Shown here piece after piece: positions 1 to 7,933 of a DNA stretch of 8,525 nucleotides (position 1 is its first letter; every line of letters starts with the position of its first letter). The DNA is from Candidatus Cloacimonadota bacterium (lineage in GTDB: Bacteria > Cloacimonadota > Cloacimonadia > JGIOTU-2), in the NCBI GenBank assembly GCA_021160355.1, contig JAGHCS010000116.1:1-8525 (forward strand), written 5' to 3'. The position numbers and the translations under genes were made by a program. The notes beneath the pieces were generated by a model. That model was not told where the DNA came from. It was given only the letters and a program-made list of their open reading frames with translations, and searched no databases.

Positions 1-2073
1 ATCGTGCTCCTTATCTTTTTGCTCAAGAGAAGTGACGCCGGCATACACCGCAATATTAGCATAAGGATTATACACAAAGAGCGGATAAATATTCAGCGCA
101 CTACAACTTCTATCATCGACTGACACATCAGAGTAACTGTACTGTAAAATACCTCTTATCCAGAACTGCTTATTGAACTGATATTTCAACGTAACCTGAT
201 GCACCTGTGCATGATAGATACTGTGCATTTCCTGGTATTCACTTCGTATGTCGATATCAACTTTGTTGGTAGGTCTCAGATTGAGGAAGAGCTTGTACTT
301 CCTGAACTGCTCGACACGGGGATCATTTACATCAAACCACATATACTTTCCGCCGACAATATCAATATCAGCCACAAAGAAATCACAGGGATAGGTTTCG
401 AAAGAAAACCAAGGTGTGTACAAGTAATTATTTTTTTCGGCATAGTGCACCATCTGGAATTCCACCCCTGTCCAGAACTCCATTTTGTTGTTAAGGATCA
501 CGCCGGTATAGGGCTTCAAGTAGTGCTCTTTCAGTTTGGTAAAATCAATATCGTATTTGACATTCGCATCATACCCGATCTCGAACAATCTGACAAATTG
601 ATCATCTTTTGAAGCCTGCTTATGCCACTCGCCGTGACTTTCTAAGAACTGAATATCGTTCTCTGGAATAAAACCCATATCCGCCTTGAAGTTTTTTGAT
701 ATCGCTTTCAGTTCCAGGTTCACGAAGAAATTTTCTGAGTCATGAGTCAGCTCCCCGAAGTAGCCGAATCCTTTATGCCAGGTCTTATCCAGCGTTTGAT
801 CTGCCGAGCCGACAAGCTGCAGGTATCCGCTGAGGTTTTTCAGAAGATGAACTGAGCCGTCTACATCACCGACAAGATTATAATATTCCTTGAATCTTCG
901 CACTGCAAGTGCACTTCGAATAAAGGCATTCCCGCTGCGTGCTTTGTTATCATAGGTCAGAAAACCAAAATAAGCATTCGCAGAGCCCTTATATCCATCG
1001 ATGAAGCGCGCCCCATCAGTATTCTCATCAATTGCACCGAGCCCGAACAGGTAGTTGTTCCCGAATGCGCCGGAAAACTTTGTGCCAAAGATCGGATCCA
1101 CGATCTTTCTGGTGTGATAGATCGTTATCGGCGTTCTGAACGGATTTGTACTTTCAATGAAGAACGGTCTTTTCTCTGGATAGAAGGTAGGAAATCTTGT
1201 GTTTACATCTATATCAATAGCATCTGCTTCGATCGTACTGAAATCCGGATTCAGTGTCATGGTTGTCGTAAGATTGGAATTCGGTTCATAGAAGACATTC
1301 AGTTCCGGCTCACATGTTCTTTTGACCTGATGAGTTCCCGCAATTTTATCCTCGTCATTAGTATAACTCATCAGAAATGAGGGGATCAATTTCAAGTTCT
1401 GATTGGTCGGCAATTCTTCAAAAATAAGAATGCCATAATTATCATAGAAATTCTGACCATTCCTGTCGATCGGCGTGGCGCTTATCTCTTCTTTCCGTTC
1501 CTCGATATGACGCTTCAGGAAAAAACCCCATTGCACATTCTTTCCACTCTTGTATTTGATATTCTTGAGCGGTATCTTCATCTCGACAGTGTAGCCATCT
1601 TCGGTGACAGCGCCAAAAGAATCGTAGTGGATATCTATCGACGTATCGATATCATCGAGCACGATGCCGTCTGCCTGCTCGCCGAAAGCGTTTGTGCCGA
1701 AATAGTATGCCTTTGCATTTGAAAAAAATGTATCAATGTACAGAAATATCCTGTCCGTATAATAAATCTTATCACGAATGCAATGGAATAATCTGATTTT
1801 CTCCGGATCATCATAAAAACAATGCACACCGCAGTAGAGAAACTCATCGTCATACGCAAGATAGCCGATCGTTTTTTCCGATGGTTCTGTATTGTCTCCC
1901 GGTGAAGTTTGATAGAATGTTTCAACAACTGCTGCACCATCCCACTCGCCTGTTTCGATCTTTCCATCAATCGTTGGAGTTGGATTCAATTTTGGAACGT
2001 GCAGCGTTAATTTTGCACTGAGACTCATCGGAATGATAAGTATCAGAATTAGCAAATAGATAACCTTTTTCAT
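1..2073 (-). CDS. DUF5916 outer-membrane protein with N-terminal CBM9-like domain (3' end cut by window edge)
   Basis: An open frame of 691 codons runs from ATG at 2073 to the left edge without a stop, so the C-terminus is missing. Residues 1-20 look like a signal peptide (MKK, a hydrophobic run of L/I, then SLSA), implying export. Residues about 30-220 resemble a CBM9/DOMON-like beta-sandwich, starting with the typical PTIDGKIETGEWDGA at 32-47. Residues about 225 onward match the DUF5916 family; its hallmark is NPDFSTIEAD at 275-284 followed by FYPEKRPFFIE at 297-307 and YHTRKI at 319-324. The rest is rich in alternating aromatic and polar strands, as in an outer-membrane beta barrel. Family members are usually around 700-850 residues, so little may be missing. 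The start is chosen because GGGGAG lies 7 nt upstream and the signal peptide begins there, although the frame stays open for 44 more codons to an ATG at 2205. The biochemical function is unknown. It follows the small basic gene after 137 bp and may be a separate unit. Confidence 0.85.
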   Translation of the reverse strand, partial: MKKVIYLLILILIIPMSLSAKLTLHVPKLNPTPTIDGKIETGEWDGAAVVETFYQTSPGDNTEPSEKTIGYLAYDDEFLYCGVHCFYDDPEKIRLFHCIRDKIYYTDRIFLYIDTFFSNAKAYYFGTNAFGEQADGIVLDDIDTSIDIHYDSFGAVTEDGYTVEMKIPLKNIKYKSGKNVQWGFFLKRHIEERKEEISATPIDRNGQNFYDNYGILIFEELPTNQNLKLIPSFLMSYTNDEDKIAGTHQVKRTCEPELNVFYEPNSNLTTTMTLNPDFSTIEADAIDIDVNTRFPTFYPEKRPFFIESTNPFRTPITIYHTRKIVDPIFGTKFSGAFGNNYLFGLGAIDENTDGARFIDGYKGSANAYFGFLTYDNKARSGNAFIRSALAVRRFKEYYNLVGDVDGSVHLLKNLSGYLQLVGSADQTLDKTWHKGFGYFGELTHDSENFFVNLELKAISKNFKADMGFIPENDIQFLESHGEWHKQASKDDQFVRLFEIGYDANVKYDIDFTKLKEHYLKPYTGVILNNKMEFWTGVEFQMVHYAEKNNYLYTPWFSFETYPCDFFVADIDIVGGKYMWFDVNDPRVEQFRKYKLFLNLRPTNKVDIDIRSEYQEMHSIYHAQVHQVTLKYQFNKQFWIRGILQYSYSDVSVDDRSCSALNIYPLFVYNPYANIAVYAGVTSLEQKDKEHD

Positions 2074-2210
2074 AGGCGCTCCCCAAATTTTTGTTCGCAA
2101 TGACCTAAGGTCATTCAAATCTTTATGTTCATCTTGAGTGAACTGTTTTAATGTCAATATAAAGAATTTTGGCGACATGCTTCTTTTATCAACTCCGTTT
2201 AACATTTCAT
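2074..2210 (-). other. Gap between the small basic gene and the DUF5916 gene
   Basis: This 137 bp stretch holds the palindrome at 2099-2115 and a GGGGAG ribosome-binding site for the gene starting at 2073. A minus-strand TTGACA hexamer at 2157-2152 has no convincing -10 at 16-18 bp. No intrinsic terminator is visible. The reading frame of the DUF5916 gene is open through nearly the whole gap, back to an ATG at 2205 that sits 5 nt after the stop of the small upstream gene, with an AAAGGA at suitable spacing. A translationally coupled longer start is therefore formally possible, but would bury the signal peptide. Confidence 0.5.
2099..2115. promoter_or_regulatory. Perfect 8-bp inverted repeat upstream of the DUF5916 gene (possible operator)
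   Basis: The sequence AATGACCT-A-AGGTCATT is a perfect palindrome with 8 bp arms around one base. It lies 25 bp upstream of the ATG at 2073 in the only sizeable gap of the left half. Its size and position suit a dimeric regulator site or a small 5'-UTR hairpin (7 bp stem, 3 nt loop). There is no U-tract after it on either strand, so it is not an intrinsic terminator. The cognate factor is unknown. Confidence 0.35.
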
Positions 2211-2348
2211 TTATCCTTTTTTAATATGCCCTTTCTTGAAACTGGACACCCTACTCGATCCTTTTTTGGAGATTCGAACTTTCTTTGATTTTTTCAGGTT
2301 TTGCCGTGCTTGCTTTTCTCTGAGAAAATCTTTCATTCTTTTTTTCAT
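2211..2348 (-). CDS. Small lysine-rich protein of 45 residues, unknown function
   Basis: A 45-codon ORF starts at ATG 2348 and ends at TAA 2211. An AAGGAG Shine-Dalgarno lies 8 nt before the start, a better site than those of the three larger genes just upstream. The product is extremely basic: 14 Lys and 5 Arg against one Asp and one Glu, beginning MKKRMKDFLREKQARQ and ending KKGHIKKG. It has no membrane segment or signal peptide. The composition is that of a nucleic-acid or ribosome-binding peptide, but I recognise no family. It begins 21 bp after the ABC-F stop on the same strand, so it is probably co-transcribed, and its charge would suit a role on rRNA; that is inference. It could also be a spurious ORF in an AT-rich gap, though the ribosome-binding site and spacing argue against this. 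Confidence 0.55.
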   Translation of the reverse strand: MKKRMKDFLREKQARQNLKKSKKVRISKKGSSRVSSFKKGHIKKG

Positions 2349-2369
2349 ATGCTGAACTCCTTATCTTAT

Positions 2370-3962
2370 TCAGTCCAAATTGATTACTCTATCAGCTATT
2401 TTATCTACAAGATATCTATCATGCGTCGCGAAAATTACTGTTCCATTATAGGATTCCAAAGCATCTTCAAGCGCTTCCCGTGCTGCAATTTCAAGATGGT
2501 TTGTTGGTTCGTCGAGAACAAGTACATTAGATTCGGACACGATCAGTTTTGCCAGGGCTACTTTGCTTCTTTCGCCGATGCTCAATGTTTTAACTGGTTG
2601 ATTGATCAGTTTTTCTGAAATGTTCAGACATCCCAACACTGTTCTTGCAAAGGTCTGGATTTTATTATCTCCCTGAATTACTTCTTCAAGAACTGAATTT
2701 TGAAAGTTCAGATTTTCATAATCCTGGGAGTAATACCCTATTTTTGCTTGAGGTGACCAACTCACCTTGCCTTGGTATCCATCAAGATGATATGTTAAGA
2801 TTTTGAGTAATGTTGATTTACCGCTTCCGTTTTTCCCGATTAATGCCAACCGTTCTCCGGTCTCAATATGTAAATCGAGGTTATCGAGCACATCCTTTGA
2901 ACCAAAATTTTTTGTAAGATGTTCGACTTCCAGTACTCGCCTGCTTTTGATGGATTCGGTCTCGAAATGAAAGGATCTCTTTTTTTCAATAAAGGGCTTA
3001 TCCGCTTCAGCTTCAGCAATCTTTCTTTCCAATCTTCTTTGCAGATTTTTCGCTTGCACCATTGCATTTTTTGCCAGATTACTGATACACTCATATACGG
3101 GAGCGTAGCCTTCAGAGCCGGTTTCTGCTTGATGTTTGTAAGCCCACTGAGTTCTTTTTTGAGCTGCGGATTTCAGTTTTTTTATCTTCTTTTTCTGCTC
3201 TTCATATGTGTGAATCTTTCTATGAAGTTCCTGATCTTTTTCCTGTTTATAAAAAGAATAATTACCGGAATAGGTTCTTACCCCTGTTGAGGAGAGTTCA
3301 AGGATTGAATTAGCGCATGAATCAAGAATATGCCTGTCATGGCTGATGATGATATACGGTATCTTGATCTCATTGAGAAAATTCTCCAGCCATGTGAGCG
3401 CATCTATATCTAAATGATTAGTGGGCTCATCAAGGAGAAGCACTTCGGGATTCTTAAGCAATATGCTGCAAAGCGCAAGACGGGTTTGTTCTCCTCCGCT
3501 TAAAGAAGATATCTTTCTGTGGAGCATGTTCTCATCAAAACCAAAGCGGGTCGTGATCTTCTCAATAGCGATTTCAAAATCATATCCTCTATTTCTTTCA
3601 AATTGAGAAAGTATAGAGCTTACCTGCTCCGGTGTAAAATCTTCAATATGATCTATTTTGTTCTTTAATTGAGCCAGAGTTGGTTTGCTATCCCACAGAA
3701 GAGAGATGCAGGATTCTTCTTCTGGCAGGTTCAATTCCTGTGGAAGGTACCCGATCGAAAGCTCCGATTTATGATAAATGGAACCTTCGACCGGATTAAT
3801 TCTTTTTCTCAATATATCAACAAGAGTCGATTTACCGCAGCCATTTTTTCCAATCAGTCCGATCCTGCTCTTTTCGTACACGGAAAAGGACACATTTTCA
3901 AAGAGCATGTCCTGCTGCGTGTCGTACTGAAATGCAATGTTGTCAGCTCTCAATATTTGCAT
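2370..3962 (-). CDS. ABC-F family ATPase, ribosome-associated (resistance-type candidate)
   Basis: The 530-residue product has two ABC ATPase domains and no membrane segments, which defines a soluble ABC-F protein acting on ribosomes rather than a transporter. Domain 1: Walker A GKNGCGKST at 38-46, signature LSGGEQ at 154-159, Walker B LLLDEPTNHLD from 175 with catalytic Glu179, switch HDR at 208-210. Domain 2: Walker A GKNGSGKST at 376-384, variant signature LSIGER at 460-465, Walker B LVLDEPTNHLE from 481 with Glu485, HDR at 514-516. The interdomain linker (about 239-335) is strongly basic and helical, as expected for the segment that reaches the P-site tRNA and peptidyl-transferase centre. 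There is no long C-terminal extension. ABC-F proteins include translation factors (EttA, Uup) and antibiotic ribosome-protection proteins (Vga, Lsa, Msr, VmlR). The operon context favours the second, but the sequence alone does not prove it. The start has AGGAT 7 nt upstream and lies 8 bp after the stop of the exporter gene. Confidence 0.9.
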   Translation of the reverse strand: MQILRADNIAFQYDTQQDMLFENVSFSVYEKSRIGLIGKNGCGKSTLVDILRKRINPVEGSIYHKSELSIGYLPQELNLPEEESCISLLWDSKPTLAQLKNKIDHIEDFTPEQVSSILSQFERNRGYDFEIAIEKITTRFGFDENMLHRKISSLSGGEQTRLALCSILLKNPEVLLLDEPTNHLDIDALTWLENFLNEIKIPYIIISHDRHILDSCANSILELSSTGVRTYSGNYSFYKQEKDQELHRKIHTYEEQKKKIKKLKSAAQKRTQWAYKHQAETGSEGYAPVYECISNLAKNAMVQAKNLQRRLERKIAEAEADKPFIEKKRSFHFETESIKSRRVLEVEHLTKNFGSKDVLDNLDLHIETGERLALIGKNGSGKSTLLKILTYHLDGYQGKVSWSPQAKIGYYSQDYENLNFQNSVLEEVIQGDNKIQTFARTVLGCLNISEKLINQPVKTLSIGERSKVALAKLIVSESNVLVLDEPTNHLEIAAREALEDALESYNGTVIFATHDRYLVDKIADRVINLD

Positions 3963-3970
3963 GATGTATC

Positions 3971-5797
3971 CTAGGCTGTCAGTAGCTCTGATTCTCGCTC
4001 TTCCATGAACTGGTTCGAATAGAGCCGGTAATAGTAGCCCCTTTGTTTGATGAGTTCTCGATGAGTACCGTACTCTGTAATGTTGCCCTTTTGAATGACA
4101 AGAATTCTATCCGCAGATCGAATGGTCGAAAGACGGTGCGCAATAATGAAACTCGTTCTGTCTGCAAGCACTTTGTGAATTGCATCTTGAATTTTCTTTT
4201 CGGTTTCCGTATCGACCGAAGATGTTGCTTCATCGAGCACGAATATTTTCGGATCGGTCAGAATTGCCCGTGCGAAAGATATGAGCTGCTTCTCACCCGT
4301 AGAGAGCAAACCGCCACCTTCTCCTACTTCAGAATCATAGCCCTTTTCAAGATTCGATATAAACTCGTGAGCATTGACCAGTTTTGCTGCTTCTACTATC
4401 TCCTGTTCGCTTGCATCGAGTCGTCCATAGGCAATATTCTCCTTGATAGTACCGCTGAAAAGGTGCGGAGTTTGCAGCACATATCCAAGATTTGAATGTA
4501 ACCACAACAACGATCTTTTCCTATAATCAACGCCATCGATGAGCACAACGCCTTTTGTCGGTTCATAAAACCTGCATGCGAGATTGACGATCGTGCTTTT
4601 GCCTGAACCTGTTTCGCCAACAAGTGCGATCGTTTCACCAGCTTGTACTTCAAGATTGAAATTATCGAGCACGTATTCGCCTTCTTTGTAGCCAAAAGAT
4701 ACCTCCTTGAATTGGATATTTCCTTCGATGCAAGGCCAGTTCTCTTTTTTGCATTCAGTTATATCTCCATATTTTTCTATAATTTCAGGTGTGTCCTGAA
4801 TATTTGGCTTCTCGTCGATCATAGAAAAAATTCTTTCTGCCGATGCCTGTGCATTTTGCAGCTCTGCAAACACGCGTGAAAGCTCTCGAAGCGGTTCAAA
4901 AAATTGAACTGTATATGAGATAAATGCGACAAGCGTTCCATAGGATATTGTCCCAAGCAGAACACCATTGCCACCTCTCCAGAGCACGAGCCCCGTTCCA
5001 ATGCTTCCAAGTGTAAGCACGACGGGCAGATAAAGTGAAGAGAATATCGCAGCCCGAACTGATGAACGGTTCATTTTGGTTGTGATCTCCTGGAATTCAA
5101 GCAGATTCTCTTCTTCACGAACAAGTGTTTTTGTCGTTTTTGCTCCTGTGATGCCTTCGCTGAATGCCCCGGTTATCTGAGAATTTATCTTTCTGACTCG
5201 TCTATATGCTTTGAGAATTTTCTTCTGGAAATATAAACTTATCATCACAAGTACCGGAACTACAGTAAGGGTGATGAGCGCCAGCTTCCATTGCATGAAG
5301 AGCATCACGAATACAATACCAAGCATTAGAGACACGCCCCATACCATATCAACTAAACCCCAGGAAATGAACTCGCCAAGGCGTGTGCTGTCCGATGTCA
5401 TTCTCGTCATGATCCAGCCCACTGGAGTTTTATCATAATAGTTGAAAGATAACTCCTGCAGATGCTCGAATCCTTTCTTGCGAATATCATACGAGATACC
5501 CATTTCGATCTTTCCTGCAATTGCAATAAAGAAGTATATGTTCATACTTTGCACCAGTATGAATACAAAATAGACAACACCGAATCCCACTATACCATGA
5601 GTTTGCTGCGGAACGACAAAATGATCGATCGCATATTTGCTCATTAGCGGAAGTATCACATCGACACCTGCAAGTGAAAGCATAAACACAGCGAGAACCA
5701 GCATTCTCTTCTTATATGGCTTGATGAATCTATATAACTTTTTCCAGAGAGAGAAATCGAATCTCTTTGTATATTCCTGTTCTTTAAATATACTCAT
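3971..5797 (-). CDS. Heterodimeric ABC exporter half-transporter, consensus-site subunit (TM288/BmrD/LmrD type)
   Basis: This 608-residue type IV (MsbA-like) exporter half has a membrane domain at about 15-330, with six likely helices near 31-52, 68-94, 146-168, 170-190, 250-273 and 279-300, followed by one nucleotide-binding domain. Visible motifs are A-loop Tyr370, Walker A GETGSGKST at 394-402, Q-loop Gln442, a non-canonical signature LSTGEKQ at 498-504, Walker B IFVLDE at 518-523 with intact catalytic Glu523, D-loop SSVD and H-loop His554. An intact Glu with an altered signature is the pattern of the subunit that supplies the ATP-hydrolysing Walker motifs in heterodimeric exporters. The partner is the gene 35 bp upstream, which has the opposite pattern. 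The likely role is export of hydrophobic or drug-like compounds across the inner membrane; the substrate is not readable. The ATG at 5797 has AGGAT 7 nt upstream. Confidence 0.92.
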   Translation of the reverse strand: MSIFKEQEYTKRFDFSLWKKLYRFIKPYKKRMLVLAVFMLSLAGVDVILPLMSKYAIDHFVVPQQTHGIVGFGVVYFVFILVQSMNIYFFIAIAGKIEMGISYDIRKKGFEHLQELSFNYYDKTPVGWIMTRMTSDSTRLGEFISWGLVDMVWGVSLMLGIVFVMLFMQWKLALITLTVVPVLVMISLYFQKKILKAYRRVRKINSQITGAFSEGITGAKTTKTLVREEENLLEFQEITTKMNRSSVRAAIFSSLYLPVVLTLGSIGTGLVLWRGGNGVLLGTISYGTLVAFISYTVQFFEPLRELSRVFAELQNAQASAERIFSMIDEKPNIQDTPEIIEKYGDITECKKENWPCIEGNIQFKEVSFGYKEGEYVLDNFNLEVQAGETIALVGETGSGKSTIVNLACRFYEPTKGVVLIDGVDYRKRSLLWLHSNLGYVLQTPHLFSGTIKENIAYGRLDASEQEIVEAAKLVNAHEFISNLEKGYDSEVGEGGGLLSTGEKQLISFARAILTDPKIFVLDEATSSVDTETEKKIQDAIHKVLADRTSFIIAHRLSTIRSADRILVIQKGNITEYGTHRELIKQRGYYYRLYSNQFMEERESELLTA

Positions 5798-5832
5798 TTT
5801 CTTATCCTACATACTTTAATGAATTTCCATTT

Positions 5833-7698
5833 TTATGCTGTTTCCAAAGAAATTTTCTTGTTATCAACACCGGTTTTTACATTATTATTTTTAAGTTCTG
5901 TTTCCAGCTCTTCTTCCAGAGAATTCTGGATCATCCAGACGCGTCTGTACAATCCTTCCTGGCTCACTAACTCTTCATGCGAGCCCTTCTGAACGAGTTT
6001 TCCATGCTCGAGTACGAGTATGATATCCGCCTCAGCAAGTGTGGTCAGACGATGGGAGATTATGAAGGTCGTTGCCTTCTTTTCTCTCTTACTAAGATGA
6101 GTTCTTATTGCAGCATCTGTTTCCGTATCTACCGCACTAAGCGAGTCATCGAATATCAATATCGGTGTGTTCATGACCAAAGTTCTTGCCATAGCAATTC
6201 TCTGCTTCTGACCACCTGATAATGTGACACCGCGCTCACCAACTGCAGTTTCATACCCGCTCTGGAAATCCATGATGACATCGTGAACTGATGCGATTTG
6301 CGCTGCGTTGAATACCTCGTCGTCTTCACAATCAATTCTGCTCATACCTATATTCTCTTTGAGTGTACGGGAAAACAGGAAGGGTTCCTGAAGCACGAGC
6401 CCGACATTTTTTCGAATAGCATGCTTATCTATATCCTTGAGCTCCGATCCATCTATTTTAATGGAACCGCTCGTATAATCATACAAACGTGGAAGGAGGT
6501 GTACGAGAGAAGATTTACCGGAGCCTGTGGGGCCGAGAATGGCAACGGTCTGCCCGGGCTCGACTGTAAAAGATATGTTCTTCAAGACCGGTTTTCCGGT
6601 TTCGTATTCGAAGCTGACATCATTAAACTCTATCTTTCCTTTAACTGAGATTTCAATATCTTCATGAAATTCTTCAGTCGGCTCATCAAGGATCTCATGA
6701 ATACGACCGACGGAAACCATTGTCTTACCCATATCTGTGAGCACTCTACCCATCTGCCTGATAGGCCAGAGCATCATACCCACAAATGTAGAGAACGCGA
6801 GAAGTGTACCAAGAGAAATTATTCCTTGTGCAGCCCAGAACGTTCCAAGAATAAGCACGGCTGCGATCTGGATGAGGGAAAGAAAATCTGAAATCGACCA
6901 GTACCATGCCAGAAGCCAGATCAATCTATAGGTAAGATCGCGGTATTCACTATTTTTGTCATCAAACTTACCTATTTCATGTGCCTGGCGTGCAAATGCG
7001 CGTACTACTCTCACGCCGGAAAGATTCTCCTGCAGCACTGTGGACATTCTCCCTTCTGATTCATCTGAAAGTTGAAATGCTTTTTTCACTTTTAAAAAGA
7101 AAATCACTGCAAATCCGAAGATAAAAGGAATAAGCGCCATAGAAACTAGGGTCATGGGGACACTCATCGGCAGCATAAATGAAAGAGCAAATCCGACCAT
7201 GAATAATGCTCTTCCCACTTCGACGAACTGTATCGCAAGAAATCTTCGTACAGTCTCCACATCCGAAGTGCAGCGTTGTATAAGATCACCTGTTTTCGAT
7301 TTTACATGATAATCATAAGGAAGAAGCTGGAGATGATCATACACTCTATCCCGAATATGCTGCGCAATTGATTCTGATGCAACTGCAGACCACTTTCCTT
7401 TGAAATAGAGAAATACTCCTCTTATCAAAGTAATAGCGATGAGAAAAATACTGCATATCCAAAGTTTACCCGCGAGTCCGGTGCGACCACCAAAGAAATC
7501 ATAAGCACTCGAGAATACCGGCTTGAGCCAGCCCTGAGCTTCGAGAGCTTTGCCGCCTATAATTGAGTCAACTGTGATCCGAAGTACCATCGGCCAGAAG
7601 AATGAAAGAAATGTAGCCATTCCAATTGATGCAATGGATATGATGTAGAGGGCTCTGTTGCCCTTCATGAATTGCCATAAATAATATAATTTTTTCAT
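5833..7698 (-). CDS. Heterodimeric ABC exporter half-transporter, degenerate-site subunit (TM287/BmrC/LmrC type)
   Basis: The 621-residue product has an exporter membrane domain (about 1-335, likely helices near 16-38, 77-99, 157-178, 180-203, 262-290 and 292-312) and a nucleotide-binding domain. Motifs are Tyr365 (A-loop), Walker A GPTGSGKSS at 389-397, Gln437 (Q-loop), canonical signature LSGGQ at 493-497, Walker B ILIFDD at 513-518, D-loop SAVD and His549. Asp518 stands where the catalytic Glu normally is, the hallmark of the degenerate ATP site in heterodimeric exporters. The C-terminus adds about 30 hydrophilic residues. I place the start at ATG 7698 (MKKLYYLWQFMKG), where exporter homology begins. 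The frame stays open to a TTG at 7785, but that codon lies in the U-tract of the leader terminator. The ribosome-binding site before 7698 is weak (CAGGT). Expression is probably controlled by the attenuator just upstream. Confidence 0.92.
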   Translation of the reverse strand: MKKLYYLWQFMKGNRALYIISIASIGMATFLSFFWPMVLRITVDSIIGGKALEAQGWLKPVFSSAYDFFGGRTGLAGKLWICSIFLIAITLIRGVFLYFKGKWSAVASESIAQHIRDRVYDHLQLLPYDYHVKSKTGDLIQRCTSDVETVRRFLAIQFVEVGRALFMVGFALSFMLPMSVPMTLVSMALIPFIFGFAVIFFLKVKKAFQLSDESEGRMSTVLQENLSGVRVVRAFARQAHEIGKFDDKNSEYRDLTYRLIWLLAWYWSISDFLSLIQIAAVLILGTFWAAQGIISLGTLLAFSTFVGMMLWPIRQMGRVLTDMGKTMVSVGRIHEILDEPTEEFHEDIEISVKGKIEFNDVSFEYETGKPVLKNISFTVEPGQTVAILGPTGSGKSSLVHLLPRLYDYTSGSIKIDGSELKDIDKHAIRKNVGLVLQEPFLFSRTLKENIGMSRIDCEDDEVFNAAQIASVHDVIMDFQSGYETAVGERGVTLSGGQKQRIAMARTLVMNTPILIFDDSLSAVDTETDAAIRTHLSKREKKATTFIISHRLTTLAEADIILVLEHGKLVQKGSHEELVSQEGLYRRVWMIQNSLEEELETELKNNNVKTGVDNKKISLETA

Positions 7699-7783
7699 AA
7701 AGACCTGCTTGAAAATATATTGATTAACATAATAATTTTTCTTCGAAGTTAAATCCATGGATTGAAATTTGAATTGGTAGAAC

Positions 7784-7816
7784 AAAAAAAGCCACGGATT
7801 TGCTCGTCCGTGGCTT
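7784..7816 (-). terminator. Intrinsic terminator in the leader of the ABC exporter operon
   Basis: Read on the minus strand, GCCACGGA (7814-7807) and TCCGTGGC (7798-7791) form a perfect 8 bp GC-rich stem around an 8 nt loop, followed at once by TTTTTTT (7790-7784). Flanking A/T pairs can extend the stem to 10 bp. It is oriented to stop transcripts coming from the promoter near 8007-8035, before they reach the exporter gene at 7698. No complete gene longer than 32 codons precedes it on this strand, so it is best explained as an attenuator. There is no U-tract on the plus strand, so it does not act in that direction. Confidence 0.85.
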
Positions 7817-7834
7817 ATAATTTAAAATGTTATA

Positions 7835-7933
7835 TTATATGAACCTCGGACGGGCGGTTTGGAAAACTACTGAAAAGCACACTATTTGCATTATTGGCAT
7901 TCTGGTTGTGTCACCAGGGATAAGTCTGATCAT
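7835..7933 (-). CDS. Leader peptide (32 residues) of the ABC exporter operon
   Basis: This short ORF starts at ATG 7933 and ends at TAA 7835. A perfect GGAGGT Shine-Dalgarno (7946-7941) precedes it by 7 nt, the strongest ribosome-binding site in the window. The peptide begins MIRLIPGDTTRMPIMQ, continues with a hydrophobic stretch (IVCFSVVF) and ends basic (RPRFI). It lies wholly inside the leader, and its stop is 19 nt before the terminator stem. The CGU CCG codons near its end form the switch segment that can pair with the terminator. An in-frame ATG at 7948 would add five residues but has no good binding site and overlaps the Shine-Dalgarno. Known parallels in role, not in sequence, are BmrB and the uORFs before ABC-F resistance genes. 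I do not recognise the peptide as a named family. Confidence 0.6.
   Translation of the reverse strand: MIRLIPGDTTRMPIMQIVCFSVVFQTARPRFI

Noticed and set aside
199..612. Plus-strand 137-codon ORF opposite the DUF5916 gene, and similar plus-strand ORFs opposite the ABC genes.
   Set aside because: They are antisense to clearly recognised protein families, lack ribosome-binding sites and encode sequences without family character. They are shadow frames.
2152..2157. Minus-strand TTGACA as a promoter for the DUF5916 gene.
   Set aside because: At 17 bp spacing the -10 position reads AGATGA, too far from consensus to support a promoter.
7699..7785. N-terminal extension of the first exporter subunit, giving 650 residues from a TTG at 7785.
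   Set aside because: The TTG lies in the terminator U-tract with no ribosome-binding site, and the added 29 residues do not look like exporter sequence. Homology-like sequence begins at ATG 7698.
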